DNA of 64,000 nucleotides, taken from contig VXBM01001214.1 in NCBI GenBank assembly GCA_013400155.1, forward strand, positions 126,396-190,395. The letters run 5' to 3'. Both the position numbers and the translations under genes were made by a program. How positions within the stretch are numbered: the first letter of the stretch is position 1; each line of letters begins with the position of its first letter. This DNA comes from Helopsaltes ochotensis (Eukaryota; Chordata; Aves; Passeriformes; Locustellidae). Positions 47,757 to 60,354 of this stretch are shown here, one piece after another. The notes under the pieces were generated by a model. That model was not told the DNA's origin, ran no database searches, and saw nothing but the letters and a program-made list of their open reading frames with translations.

Positions 47757-49187
47757 GTCTCTCACAAACTACTTTTCTAGAAACCTATAGTTTCCTGTTA
47801 AAATTACTTAATTGCTTCTGCTACAATTTGGTAAATAATCCTTGGACACTGGTTTTACTTTCAAACACTGTCCTCACAAAAACATTGCTACTGTGTACCA
47901 GAAAGAAATCCGTGCTGGACAGAAATTGCAGTGCTGAGTGTTATTGGACTTTCTTTGAAAGGAATTCTTTTTTTTTTTCATGCTTTATAATAGGATAATT
48001 GGTTCAGCTGTGTGGAACCACTTTTGGGTCCTACAAGGTGCACAGAGCCAGATGTAACACCAAACACTATTCTCTGAATGGGCAGAGTTCAGGACTGTAT
48101 TACAGACAGGTTTACAGGGTTGCTTTTTTTTTTTTTTCATGTTCATCATGACTGAGATATAAAAGATTAATAATTACAACTGCTAGAACAAAAAGGATCA
48201 TTATGCAAATTTTAACATTGTGTTCCTGGAGGGAAAAACCTTTCCTAACTAAGCACTTTACCAGAAGATAAACAAGGCATTTTCAGAAAGGTCCAGCTAA
48301 CAGCCTCATCAAACAATCTATGATACTTTCATTATTGCTCGTCAGTCCCTGCAGAAAGACAATCTCTCCTGTTTTACATAGTACTGAGTCTTTATAGTTG
48401 AAACCTTCCTTTCAATATGATTGTTAATAATGAGGGGTCATTAGCACATATTTTAATGAAATCAAAAGATTTTGTTTTGACTAAACAGCTTCATGGACTC
48501 TGGCCTTCGCTGCTGGATATTTATTTTGATGGCTGAGGATAAAACCAGAATTCATTATTGGAAGGACTGAGTCCAGAGCCAGCATTAATGTGTTATCACG
48601 TAGGGTCAGGCTTAGCAATGAAAGCTAATGGAACTCTCTGAGAACAGGAGATCATTTTGTATTAACTGTCACACCATGGACAAAATCCATCTTTCAAAAT
48701 ATTCAGCAGACATCCAGTGTTCCTATCCAGACTCACTCCTTTTGGACTTTTTTTTTTCCACTGTGTGCGCTGCCTAGATGTGTTTTGCTTAAATGGAAAT
48801 TTTACAACCAAGAGGACAGAGTAGGATGACTTAATTGCATTTCTGAAATGGCAGGTTCTGTTCTACAGCAGCTCTATCACCCTTGCACAGATTCTTTTTA
48901 AAAATGAACCATATTTCAAATTCAAGTTCAGTCCTGCATCGAAATTTATTCTTCTCTTATTATTCCTCTATAAAATGAGCTATTCTTAACTATTTTTTAG
49001 TATGTTTAATCCTTAGTTGGTGTGCCACTGAAGTTAACCCAAATCTGTAGATGCTATTTCATGTCAAGACCTCACAATAATACCTCCACCTTCTCACAAT
49101 TAAAGTCTGCAGTACTTACCTAAATACTAACTTTAAAAAGGAAGAATCACCTGTGGCCTGTGGTTCCACTTCAGAATTTCCTTTGGG

Positions 49188-50184
49188 GTGTTTTATTTAA
49201 ATCTGCAGGAGAACAGCTCAGCACGCACAGGGTCAGGGCTATGCTGACCTCCTGATTGAGGGCAGGAATAGTAGAGAAAATTCTCTGTAGGTCTGGCAAA
49301 AAAAGGAACTTCTTCAGCAGAAAGATGAGTCTTTTGTCCCCGCTCCTTTAGGTCTTTGGCTAAAAAGATTATGCTCTCTCTCCAGTTGGCTGAAAAAAAA
49401 GTGTGTGAGAGTAAGGATTTGCTGTAGTGTGACAATAATGGCCTTAGAAAGTGATTTTTGTACTGGTGGGCTGAGACAGACTGAAGGCAGGCAGGACAGG
49501 CACAGGCCACCTCCGAGCTGGGCAGGAGGTGCTCCACTGATGCGCTCACGGTCCAGAGAAGGTCCTGGCTGCGTTTGCCTCCTGCTCTCTCTGCTCCACG
49601 CAATTCCCAGGGAACCAGCTCAGCCAGGCAGCTCTCAGCTTGGAGCTGGGCTGCAGCCTGACAGGACACATCCTTGGCAGCCCTGAACTCACGCTGGGGC
49701 CGCTCCTCTGAGGTTTTTCAGTGACCTGCTAAAATCGGGCACTGACACAAACATCTCAGTGTGGAATTAAGTCCTGCATCTGCCCCAAAGTCCTGAAAAT
49801 ACGGTGGATCCATTTAAAATATTTGCACTAAATACAGAGCATAATTCTCAGAAAATCAGGTGGACTCAGCATATTTCATAACCTCATCAACCCAGGTTTT
49901 GGTCTCTTAACCACCTCTTTTGATTAAAGGCTTCATTTTGCCATTGTTTTTCCTGAGCACCTCACTATTTTTGAGCCTGTTTATCAAAAACAACAGAAAG
50001 GCTAGAATCTTTGATATTCAAAATGAAATTAAAATAGGATGAGTTTAGTTGTCCCTCTTTGCCCACAGTACATTCAGTTCTCCATTTCATTAATTTTTTA
50101 AAGTAATATATGTACACATTACATCGACTTATGAAATTCATTAGGAAGAATCCTTCTTATCATTCCTCTATAACACTATAAATA

Positions 50185-50187
<3 letters not shown>
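49188..50187. other. GC-richer non-coding stretch
   Basis: Roughly 49470-49700 is richer in G and C than its surroundings and carries a 158-codon open frame on the minus strand (49193-49669), which I reject as a gene (see rejected items). The remainder is AT-rich with nothing identified. Confidence 0.5.
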
Positions 50188-50218
<31 letters not shown>

Positions 50219-50244
50219 TATATAGATATATAGATATATATATA
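50188..50244. repeat. (TA)n / (TATAGA)n microsatellite
   Basis: A TA dinucleotide run passes into TATAGA-type units and back to TA. It is likely length-variable between individuals. Confidence 0.95.
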
Positions 50245-52813
50245 CACTTGCAGGCAAGAACAACTAGAATTGCCAGCAACTTAGACAATACATTTTACAC
50301 TACATTGTGCCTACATGTATAGGCACATACAGCCTGAGGTGTTGGTTTCATTAATATCTCATCTTTCCACGTGTGCATTCGTCTTGACAGTTCAAATTAA
50401 TGTTCTAGCAGTGGTGGGTTCTGATGTATGGCAGGAAAAAAATACAAGCAATCAATTCAGCTTATAAATATTGAAGTGCTGCCATATAGAACAACAGGAA
50501 GCACTGGAAAAATAAGACCAAGAAGAGAGAGAAACTTATCAATACACATTACAAATCCTAATAGTTATCTGCAACAGGGTTACCTCGATTCTCCTATAAG
50601 GCTTTATTCCTAGAAAAATCCCAAGTACTCCTCTCCCATTATCTATGGACTTTTTCCGTTCACTGACATAACTTCCCCCCTCACCACCTCTGAACTCCTG
50701 TCATCCCTCACAGCCCTTTCTGCAACTTCTGACAGCATCTTGTGTTATCCTGAGATAATTCTGTATGTCACATCCAGCAATTTCTTTGTCACGTCCATTT
50801 GTTTTCCGTGTCCATGTGCCATCCGTGACAATATGAATAAATTAAGGGAAGTAAACCAGGTTATTCCTGATGAGACAAGAGATGTGGAGCAGCCTGGGAA
50901 TGGGTCCAATGGCTGGCACTGGCACTTTTCTCCAGACACAGACACACGATACTTTCTGTGCCTCACAAACCTTGGAGCTGTGCAACCTTCCACTCACTCA
51001 TCTTGCCCTTCCATGGAAAAGCATCTCTCAAACCCCAAGTGCAGCCAGGCAGCCGTTTCCAAGCTTCTCAGAGAAGCATTTCCAGATATTTCAATAGGGA
51101 AACCTCTGCTCTGGGCTTAGAAGGAAAAGCAAAACCTCATAATTCAAAGAGAAATGTCTGATGAGAAGGTCAGTGAATAAACAGAAAGAAAAAGATGCAG
51201 TTATGAGCTTTTCAGCATTTCTCCTACAGTACATGCAGTAAGAAGTATCTGCTTCCTGCCTGATAACCTAGGATTTAGCCATAAGTTTCTACTGAAGAAT
51301 TCCTCTTTTTAGTGATTCACCGTCAGACTAACTTCATTCTTTGTAGCAGTATCATCTTTTTTTTCTTTTTTTCTTTCTTTTTTTTGGTTTTTTTTTTTTG
51401 AGGAATGGATGTGAACTTGAGGCTCCCACATGAAATCCTTGGAAGCTGCAAACCTGAGACTTGACAAATGATTCCTCTTTCCAGTGTGTTTTATCTAAAA
51501 CGTGAAAAGATGAACAAGTCTTGAGGCTTTTTTTAAAAAGCGGAAGGAAAATCTAATGACTGATCGTTGGCTCTGCAAGATGACTTCTGCATCACTGCTG
51601 AGGATTTCCAATCACGCAACTGAAAAACCCGCAGCAGAGCTCTGACCTGCAGCTTTACAGAGCAGATGGTGTGCTGCCAGGAGATGTTGAGGTTTCCTTC
51701 TCTGCGATGTAGGTCTGCTGTCACTCCAAAGCAAAGAGACGAGTTGGTGCAGAGCATTTTTCCCTGAGACAGCTTCCCAAAAGGTCTCCCAGAGCTCCCT
51801 GTCACTCTCACAGTGTTCAGCCTCTTGCTGGAGTGGGTGAACAAATGTAGCAGTTGAGAATATTGCAGCCATAAACTAGAAAACACTATTTTGTTCTTTA
51901 CATACTGTCATTTTTTTCGGGGAATAATTTGTTTACATTTACATTTATATGATATTGAAAAATATCAAATAATATATTTCCTAAAGTTATTCTATTCTTC
52001 TCCCTGAGAAATAAGCAGTAATTGCACTACCAGCCAGCTTCCACGGAATTGATGCCAATAATGTAAGCAGCTGTATTTTTACATTTTGTTTAATAAAATT
52101 GCTTTTATGTAAAGGTCTGCTATTAAGCATTTGATAGCTTCACACGAGAAAAAAAAATCTCTGGTATGGAAAGGCAATTATAATTTGAAGAATTATTGCC
52201 ATAAACTTTAATGTTTTTCAATTTCAATCTATTGTGAGGCAAGAATTTCTCTAGAGCTGTCGCATTCAATGTTCCATTTTTAAAAAGAGTAATGGAATAA
52301 AAAATACTGGGTGATATATGGAATTTTATGACAAAAAAGCAAAACCCCCTCAAATTTTTCTCTCTGCAGTCATCTCTACCTTTAGTCTTATTAGTTGCCA
52401 TGAAAAATATCCCAAAAAGGGCCTGTAAGCCCAAATAATTATATACGTGCTTGCATAACTTGTTGATAGAAGCTGAATATCTAAATATTCTTTATGCCTT
52501 GGCCTTGCAGCTAATTCATTTTGCCACTGCTGTCTCTAGATTTATATTTTTATAGCTAAATTCTTTCGCTAGGCACCGGAGAGAAGTATCGCAGGAGGTG
52601 ATTTACTCTTTTCCTCTCTTTCGGCATGAGATACTCAGGTAAAAGCAGCTGTGTTTCACTCGGAGGTGACTGAGATCAGGGGAAGTCCTACTCTGGATAA
52701 TTAATTTCATAGAGAACCACGCCTTCAGTGATCTTGGCATCATTAGAATTGCTCAGCTCTTACCCAGCACTGAGATACGGCAGTGCATCAATTCAATCGG
52801 TGTGAAAGTAGCT
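50245..52813. other. Non-coding, no gene recognised
   Basis: This holds a T-rich low-complexity tract at about 51356-51400. Otherwise I see no named repeat. Open frames up to 126 codons (50740-51120) have no domain. Confidence 0.5.
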
Positions 52814-52935
52814 CTAGATTGGTATTGGGAAGAAATTCTGTGGAGGTGCCGAGGCCCCGGCAGAGATGGCCCAGAGGAGCTGTGGATGCCCCTGGATCCC
52901 TGGAAATGTCCAAGGCCAGGTTGGATGGTTCTTTG
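52814..52935 (+). mobile_element. CR1 LINE fragment, interrupted 5' part
   Basis: CR1 3' region: 'tagattggtattgggaag', 'aaattctgtggaggtgcc', then 'cagaggagctgtggatg', 'cccctggatccctgg', 'aatgtccaaggccaggttgg'. It stops at about 52935. The terminal CR1 block is missing here but reappears at 53973-54043, beyond the LTR. Confidence 0.82.
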
Positions 52936-53120
52936 TGGGAAAACAGCTAAGAAGCAGGACTCCAAGTACTGCCAGACTCATGACAGAAGTAGATGTGCTA
53001 GAGGGCCACAAGCCCTGGCAAGTCGAGGCAGGACCCTGAAGGAGGAAAAGATCAGGGTGAATGTTTGCATGCAAGACAGTACAGGCCTGTACAAGTCTGT
53101 GCTAGCCCAGAGTTAAGCAA
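52936..53120. other. Unassigned block between CR1 and LTR
   Basis: About 185 bp of moderately GC-rich sequence that is neither CR1 nor clearly part of the LTR that follows. It may be the outer part of the inserted retroviral element, or an independent fragment. It contains the palindrome GTACAGGCCTGTAC at 53079-53092. Confidence 0.5.
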
Positions 53121-53972
53121 TGTTACTAAGAAATATTAGATATGGTTGTTGTGGTTGTTATTGTTTAAGCAGGTAGTTATTTTTAGCTTCAAAGGTATAT
53201 GTTGCCCTGACTTTTGCAGCTTTTCTGGTGTGTTTCTTAGTTTTTAGAGTGGAGTCAGAATTCTCAATGTTCTGCATTGCTTTTGCTTCTTTCTCATGCT
53301 GGTGCTATCAATAGATAGGGTTGTTTGGGAATTTTCTCTGGNNNNNNNNNNNNNNNNNNNNNNNNNNNNNNNNNNNNNNNNNNNNNNNNNNNNNNNNNNN
53401 NNNNNNNNNNNNNNNNNNNNNNNNNNNNNNNNNNNNNNNNNNNNNNNNNNNNNNNNNNNNNNNNNNNNNNNNNNNNNNNNNNNNNNNNNNNNNNNNNNNN
53501 NNNNNNNNNNNNNNNNNNNNNNNNNNNNNNNNNNNNNNNNNNNNNNNNNNNNNNNNNNNNNNNNNNNNNNNNNNNNNNNNNNNNNNNNNNNNNNNNNNNN
53601 NNNNNNNNNNNNNNNNNNNNNNNNNNNNNNNNNNNNNNNNNNNNNNNNNNNNNNNNNNNNNNNNNNNNNNNNNNNNNNNNNNNNNNNNNNNNNNNNTGGT
53701 TTTTCAGCCTTCTGATGTGTTTTCATTCTTGCAACAAGTTTCTCATGCTTCTAAGTATAAACAAAAATTGTTTACATATTTTCATGGAGGAGGAGAGGAA
53801 TGATGGATTGTTAGTTTGTCCAGTGGAATTGGAGATGTGGCAACACTCTTGGCCAATCCCTGCTTGGAATGGAGGATGGATATAATGGAGTCAGAATAAA
53901 GGTCAGCTCTCTTTTGCTCTTCCACCTTCTGAGTGTCTGTGTCTCTTCCTTTGGCTGTGCTTGTCAGTAACA
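53121..53972 (+). mobile_element. LTR, family A, copy 2 (contains assembly gap)
   Basis: The 5' end TGTTACT and the 3' end AGTAACA form a perfect 7-bp terminal inverted repeat. Before the gap it aligns with the LTR at 6638-7089 ('gtggagtcagaatt', 'tttctcatgctggtgctatc'). After the gap it shares 'ttcatggaggaggagag' and 'tggagatgtggcaac' with the copy at 62613-62974. TATAAT is at 53881 and AATAAA at 53895-53900, followed by a 'ctgtgcttgtcagtaaca' end. The length of 852 bp includes 355 N of unknown true size. No target duplication is visible at these edges. Confidence 0.65.
53342..53696. other. Assembly gap (355 N)
   Basis: Undetermined bases inside the LTR. Both flanks are LTR sequence of the same family, so the gap probably reflects collapse or failure at a multi-copy repeat. 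Confidence 0.98.
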
Positions 53973-54043
53973 TGTGGCAGTGGGGTTGGAACTATGTCAT
54001 CTCTCTGGTCTCCCCAACTCAATCCACCCCACGATTCTATGAC
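53973..54043 (+). mobile_element. CR1 LINE terminal fragment with octamer tail
   Basis: The segment reads 'tgtggcagtggggttgga', 'actatgtcatctctctgg', 'tctccccaactcaatcca' and ends in 'cgattctatgac'. This is the last part of a CR1 and starts directly at the 3' end of the LTR. With 52814-52935 it could form one CR1 copy, except that about 40 bp of the usual sequence between the two parts is absent. Confidence 0.75.
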
Positions 54044-54889
54044 TTTAGGGAAGAGGGAGTGAAGGCCATGCAGTTGTGCTCTTGGAAAGCAGAAAGGGCC
54101 TGGCTGCTTTGTCCTGCTTATAAGCTACGTCCCACTTACCCTGGAGGTGCTGGGGGATGAAGGGTGACTTGGCATGCATGAAACCCCACAGACTGTGTGA
54201 AGGGTTGAGGCAAACTCCAAACCCAGCAATCCCCCCGGGATACAGAATGACTCAGTGCTCATCTCCTGCACAGAGCCCAGCCGTACAGATTTAAAGCTCT
54301 GGTGGTCAAGGCTGACTTCAAGGTGTCACACCTCACCTATTTTTGACCTGCTGACAAAAAGAGCAGCTGGTGGCTCCATCAAAGCAACCCCTGGGCTAGA
54401 AATCACTGCCTCAGACAGGCAAAGGGAGGAGAGTTTGCAAAAATCTATTGCTGTTATTTAAAAGCTAAAACGAAGTGATCAAACGATCTCGTGTTTCACA
54501 TCCTTCCAGTGATGGATCACAGTCCAAAACCTTCCACTTATAAAGCTTCACTTGAACAATGGGCTAAAAAGAGGGGAGAAGTGACAAATTTGAAGACCTC
54601 TCCTGACTCCAGTGATGATAAAACTTCTGATCTGCTGTAATTCATCAGAGCATGTTCTTATGTTGAAGCTTGCAGGCTGGCACGGTGATTTCAATGCATT
54701 TTATTAAATGCACCAAGTTAAGTGCTTTGCTGGCTCCCAGTTTGACACAAATGCCTCTTGAAATGACTCTCAGGGTATTTCTGTAAAAGAAATCAGTGAC
54801 TAAAGTTGTATAAATTGGAGTGTCCAGGATGCCAAAATAAGATTTAGTGTGACCATGAACATTTTCTCTTGGGAATTCATCTTCAAGGT
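54044..54889. other. Non-coding, no gene recognised
   Basis: Moderate GC content at first, then AT-rich. No named repeat or coding signal. Confidence 0.5.
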
Positions 54890-54910
54890 AAAAAAAAAAA
54901 AAAAAAGAAA

Positions 54911-54971
<61 letters not shown>
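54890..54971. repeat. Poly-A tract (about 82 bp)
   Basis: An A-run interrupted only by G at 54907 and C at 54911. No recognisable transposon body or retroposed gene lies upstream. CR1 does not end in poly-A, so its origin is unexplained. Confidence 0.95.
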
Positions 54972-54976
<5 letters not shown>

Positions 54977-56300
54977 AAAAAATCTTCATTATAGTTAGAT
55001 GATCTTATTTTGAAATCAATATCACTGTCTCTTGAAATATAGGCAAATAAAAAAAATTAAAGTATTTAGGAGTTTTGTTGTTTTTACATTTTTTTACATT
55101 TGGACCATCACAATAACTCTTGAAATACAAGCCAAAGTGAAGAAATACTATTTTTGTCTTCAGCTGTGCTGAGTTTGAGTAACTATCCATTTTAGTTACA
55201 TACATATGAGTAAATATTTTCAAAAGTTAATTTATCTAAAGAGGATAAGTTATTCCAACTACTTCTTAAGAAGTAGGGAGAAAAATTATATTAAAATTTT
55301 ATAAGTATTAAAAATGTCATGGTGCTTTGTATTGGTGCTGTAAAATATTGTTTTAAAAATTAAATTCCATTTAAAATATAAAATAAATGGAAGGGTTAAC
55401 ACAATACAGAATTTGAAATTAAATATTTGATTTTGGGAAGAAAAACAATTTTGAGTTTATTTTAATTAACCTGGGGATATTTGTTGTAAGCAAGCCCATT
55501 CCACTTTTCTCTGTCTCAAACACACACCAAAAAATTCTTTTCCTGTGTCCTGTATTTGATTTTTACCTCAGGGAAGCCTCTCTCTGAGCTCTGTCACTGA
55601 ACACAATGCAGTTGAGCAGGTGCAAATGAGACTAAGAAATAGGAGAGTGATTTGTCTAATAATCGTAAAAGAAGATCTATTTTGGAGGTTAAGATAGGTA
55701 AAGTAGCCTCCAGAAAATCTCAAAACAGTGATTATGCTGCCCAAGAGCCCAGTGGTGAATGAATCTGAGGGGATGCAGTAGAGATTAGTGATTTTTCTGT
55801 CTCTGTTGAAGACGTGGGCTTTGCTTTGGCCATCTTTCTAATTTAAAACATCAGCGTTTTCATGGGGACTGGCCACAATGCTTGTGAGGTTTAAAAGGAA
55901 TGGGCAAACAAAACATCAGGGCAGTGATTATCCACTTTCTTTCAGATATATTTTCTAATACACTTTCCAGAGGGGAAGAGTGCACGATGCAGGAGGGTTG
56001 GATACTCACTGGGCTGTTCTGTGTCCCCAGGTCTGGGATTAGATGATTAAATTGTACAGAGCATTTCAGGTCCCTCAGGAGCTGCGCTTCTGGTCCCTCT
56101 TTTCCAGATTGTGTGCTGGTGCTCATAGCAGGGGCTGAAGTACTCAGCTGGCGACTGGCAATGTCTTATTTCTCTAAATAAATAACTAAATACCAAATAA
56201 GCAAACTGACTTTTTTGGGGGGGAAAAAATGGAAGTGTAGCCCTGATTTCATGCCTAAAATATTTTGGTTTTCTGAAATCCCTTTCCCAAGCGATTTTTC
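54972..56300. other. Non-coding, very AT-rich
   Basis: TTAAA and AAATA words dominate to about 55450. I identify no gene or named repeat. Confidence 0.5.
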
Positions 56301-56652
56301 TGTAAACAAGAGAAAGGTTTTTGTAACTGTACCTAAGTTATTCATTCTTTCTCACAGGAGGAGCTTCTTCTTGATGTCCCTCTGGTTTGACCAATGTGAT
56401 TGAAGAAGTTTGCCTTTGTTTCACCAATCAAGTTAGTCTGTGTAAAATAGTATAAAAAGGAGACGCATCCCAAAATAAAGGAATCATTTTCAACCTTCTG
56501 AATCTCGGAGTCTGTGGTGTTGTAGCGTAAAACAGCGTCACGGAGGCTCTTACACTTTAGTTTCAGACTTGCCTGTTTTTTCCAGATGTAAAATCTTGAA
56601 CTCGGCACCACAAGTCCCCAGTTTGGAACTCCCTTGAATTCAGTTAAGCTCA
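56301..56652 (+). mobile_element. LTR of an endogenous retrovirus with intact core promoter
   Basis: The U3-like part contains 'acaggaggagcttcttc' and 'ggtttgaccaatgtgattga'. A strong TATA box 'tataaaaagg' is at 56451-56460 and AATAAA at 56474-56479. An R/U5-like part follows ('gtggtgttgtagcg', 'acagcgtcacggaggctc', 'ttgaactcggcacca'). The U3 module 'ggtttgaccaatgtgattg' is also found in the LTR at 62613-62974, but the rest differs, so this is a related but separate family. Both edges are approximate; no internal sequence is seen. Confidence 0.6.
56451..56460 (+). promoter_or_regulatory. TATA box of LTR
   Basis: The sequence 'tataaaaagg' closely fits the TATA consensus. Transcription would start near 56480 and run rightward to the consensus splice donor at 56664. 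Confidence 0.55.
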
Positions 56653-56663
56653 ATGAACTCGAG

Positions 56664-56669
56664 GTAAGT
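56664..56669 (+). other. Consensus splice donor just downstream of LTR
   Basis: GAG|gtaagt lies about 185 nt after the predicted start of LTR transcription. It could let the LTR act as an alternative first exon, or be the remnant leader donor of the retrovirus. Confidence 0.35.
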
Positions 56670-59600
56670 TCATGGGTCTCTTTTCAGCATATGGCAGATT
56701 TGTAGGTGAAACGAGGTTACCCAGTTGGGAGGAACTTCATGACCGACACCCCAATAATTTTATATTCATTCTATAAGTGATGAATGTGGAAAGATTCATA
56801 TGGAGGGATCTTGGCCAAGTCAGCTCAGGCAATGACAAACAAGTGACAAGCAAAGCAGTCTGATCCCTGATTTTCATGGAACTAACAACCCATCCCTGCA
56901 GTTCACCTGGGACTTCGTGTGTCAGCACTCTGGAAAACTCAGCATGATTTCAGAAAGGATTGTCTGACTACAGTCCAAGCAATAATTGGAAGAGATTTGG
57001 CTGATGCTCACTCAAAAATGGAGGTTTTGTTCCAATTTTTTTATTACTAAGTACAGTAATAAATGTTGGGTTTGAATACACAAAGCCTTTTTTTCCCCCT
57101 AAAGAAACCGCAGCTCTAACAAAGGAAATAACCTGAGTATTTTTTGACTGGCTGGAGTCTCATAACAATTCTCACAAACACCTCTGCTCTTTTCAAATCC
57201 TGAACTTTTAGCATTTTATGGGACCTATGATTCTGACCTAGGGACTGTGTGAGGCCCAGGGTGGCACAGAACCCAGATCAGCTCACTTTTCTAAAAAGCT
57301 GTGGTAACCTTTTGAGGTTGTTTGCCCTGTCCCTGGCGTGGTGACCACCTGCAGGCTTTGAGCTGGGGGTCCTTGGCAGGTGCACCCCTTTGCATCTATC
57401 GTGCTAAACAGCCTCAAGTTTTAGTTTTATTTTTTACTCTCCCTCTCTGCAGCTGACCTGCACACTTGCATTTTAGCTGGAGTGAGTTTAGATAACGATT
57501 TTTTAGGCCCAGGCACAATTTGGGAATACAGACTATAACACAGAGAATCAGCTGAGAATGAGAGCCTCCTGTGCACTGACCATTTAGCCTGCTGTCACAG
57601 TAGCTCTTAAATACTTTTTTATTCTTTTTTTTTTTTTTTAATTAAAAATATTGCTGTTTATATGCAGCTCTTGGCAGCTTTAATCTGAAGTGCCAGACTC
57701 AGCCATAGCATTTTGTAGCATTCAGTGGAATTGCATGAAATTCAAATCAATAAAAACTGGCATGGTGTGATACATGTGGTGTTTAGTAAACAAAGCAGAT
57801 GAGATTGACCTGACTGAAAGCTGTGATCAGCACAAACACGCTGAATACAAAATGTGGTGTTGATTGGTGGCACAGCTGAGCTGGATGTGCATTTACCCAG
57901 CCACTTTGGGAAAATCCAATCGTTTTTTAACAGTGATTGAGTCTCAGGTGTAAAGCCTAGTACCCCATTTCTAAAGTCTTCACATTTGTCCCCATGCCTA
58001 AAAGATGAAAATAAAAATGGGATACACTGACATCCTCTCAGACATTACTGCTTTGCTCAAAACTTATTGGACTCCCTGCCCTGCTCTTGCCACTTATAAA
58101 TTCCCTAAACAGAAAAACAGGGTTACAGAAATAATTTTTAAAAGCTAGTAAATTGAAGAAGGGCTTTTATCTGGTTTTGGGTGGAAAAAAATTACAGTAA
58201 AAATCCCATTAATTAACTTTGTCAGACATGGATATTACAAAGAAAACTCCACCAGGTTTATTTGGGTTTTCTCTCTCTTTTTTCTCTTTGAAGTAACCAA
58301 AACTATGGAATATAGTTACAGGAGGGAGCAAACCTTTGGCACAAGAAATACAACGTTTGGCTAATTAAATGTCTGTTTGTTTTCCCTGGTATTAAATTCT
58401 AATTCTTGTCATTTAGGATAAAACAGCTATGGAAAAGGAAAAGAGGATCCAGCTCCAGCTTATGGAGATTGGCAACCTAACACATCTCATGCCTTGCAGA
58501 GCCCATGGAAGTATTTATTTTCTATCCAGAGCTGGGACTAAAGGACTTAATGAAGTGTCTGACAGAGAAAAACATTAATTGGTGTCGCATGGGAAGTTAA
58601 ATGTCATTATTTCCATTTTACAGGTGGGTACGTGTGGCAGAGTAGCCATGTGTTATGAAAAGGCTCCTGTATTAGATAAGTAGAAAACAGCTTCCTTCAC
58701 TCCTAGCTATAAATCTCTTTGAATTATTCCAATTTTGCTGATAGATGCATTATTAACTAAAATACAGCACCAGCTGATTCTCCAGGGCATTTGCTATGAG
58801 ATGCTGTTACAGCCCAGATGCACTCACTAAGCCTGTGAGATTGTCACCTAATGTAAAGATAAAATTAAATGCTGCTATGAATTCTGAGCAATACATTCCA
58901 GACTGTCCTTAAACTAAGGTGGCTAAATATTAGCCCAATTTGAACTTTTTTCTGCTGGGTCTTCTTCTGGATTTTTTTTTTCCTTCCTGAAAATCAGGTT
59001 ATTATTCTTAATATGTATTTCTTCACATGCCCTCTATAGCTCTTGCTTAGGTAACTTTTTAACATTCATACTGGTAATACAGGTAAGAAATGGCATAGGA
59101 ATAGAACTTTTTCTTCCAAAGGTCCAGTAAAGGGGCCAGGCGACAAACCCAAGTTCTTAGGCTGACCAAAAATAAGGCTCAGATGACTTTGGGGGAGATC
59201 TAAGCAGTTATCTTTAAAACATCTGTGAGCTACCACACCTAGAGACTTTTAAACTCTTTATTTTCTGAGTGATACTTTTTTTTTATGTACAAGCATAAAT
59301 GCCTTAATCTTGTAAAGACCAAATATCCCATAAATGGCTTTGGTATAAAAAGATTTCAAATCATTTACAAACTCAGAGGTTTTGATTTAATTAAAGTGTA
59401 CTTAACTATTCCAAGTGGAGACAATATATTTTTTTAATTATTATTAGGATATTTGCACTATAAAAAAATGGTGATACTTCATTCTTAGCAATGAAAATTA
59501 TCTTTCAGCACACAGCTCTCCAGGCTCCAGTGTACACAGAAAATGAAATTTGAATGATTATAATGTTGCCATAGTATGATATTCAAGAATGGACTGTAAA

Positions 59601-60321
59601 ATTTGAAAAAATTTAACATCTTATGAGGAAAACTTCTGTCAATGTCAACTTAAATTTACAAAAATTTACATAAATTCAGGTGAAGGATGTCAGAGATGAA
59701 AATAGAGCAGGAGGCAGGATGGATAGCAGGGGATCTGATCTACCACTGCTGTCAGTGAACAACACTGTGACCACGGATATCTCTCCTTATTTCCTATTTT
59801 ATCCATTTTTGCCTGACTTGATAAATCTTTCCAGCTCCCTACCGGGTGGCAACTTTTCCTCTTGTTCATCCATTTCTGCATCAGCCGTGGTTTTGTGGGG
59901 TTATCCAGAACGGCAGCGGGGGCTCACCCTGCTCGCCTGGGGAGATGGAGAAGGAACAGAGGCCTCTTGGCTGGATGTTCTCTGGAAACCTGGATGTCTT
60001 CTGCAGCTTGTTTCTGCTCAATTCCCTGAAACAGGAAAATGGATTTGTCACCATTCAGGTCAGCAAAACGGGAGAGAGATTCGTTAAAAGATAATGTGGC
60101 AGGATGGAGCTAACAGACAGCAAGGACAAAATTGATGTTGTAAGATATTATCTTATGAGACACGGGAGGTTTTTACAAAACACTCTGTGTTAAGATATTT
60201 TCCCGCCACCTATTTTTGTCTCTGGGCTTTTGAAATCAAGCTCCATTAAGTTTTCATGACTCTCAGGATAAGTGCTGTGTTCTGCCAGGAACTGTTACGT
60301 GGCAAATGGTGTGTAAAAAAG

Positions 60322-60323
<2 letters not shown>
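56670..60323. other. Long non-coding stretch
   Basis: About 3.65 kb without a recognisable gene or transposon. There is a T-run at about 57624-57640. An open frame of 135 codons at 59680-60087 shows no domain. Confidence 0.5.
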
Positions 60324-60353
<30 letters not shown>

Positions 60354-60354
60354 N

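Larger units (their letters stand above)
40260..49187. other. Long non-coding stretch
   Basis: About 8.9 kb without a nameable transposon or gene. It holds a CpG-bearing segment at 43600-43870 (discussed separately), GTTT-rich tracts at about 44346-44382 and 47690-47756, T-runs at about 47946 and 48125, and a possibly constrained segment at 48420-48620. Open frames are at most about 104 codons. Confidence 0.5.

Noticed and set aside
49193..49669. 158-codon open frame on - strand
   Set aside because: It lies in a GC-richer patch where stops are rarer. No domain, no splice structure and no promoter that I can see; length is within chance for 64 kb.
53079..53092. Perfect 14-bp palindrome GTACAGGCCTGTAC
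   Set aside because: A few perfect 14-bp palindromes are expected by chance in 64 kb.
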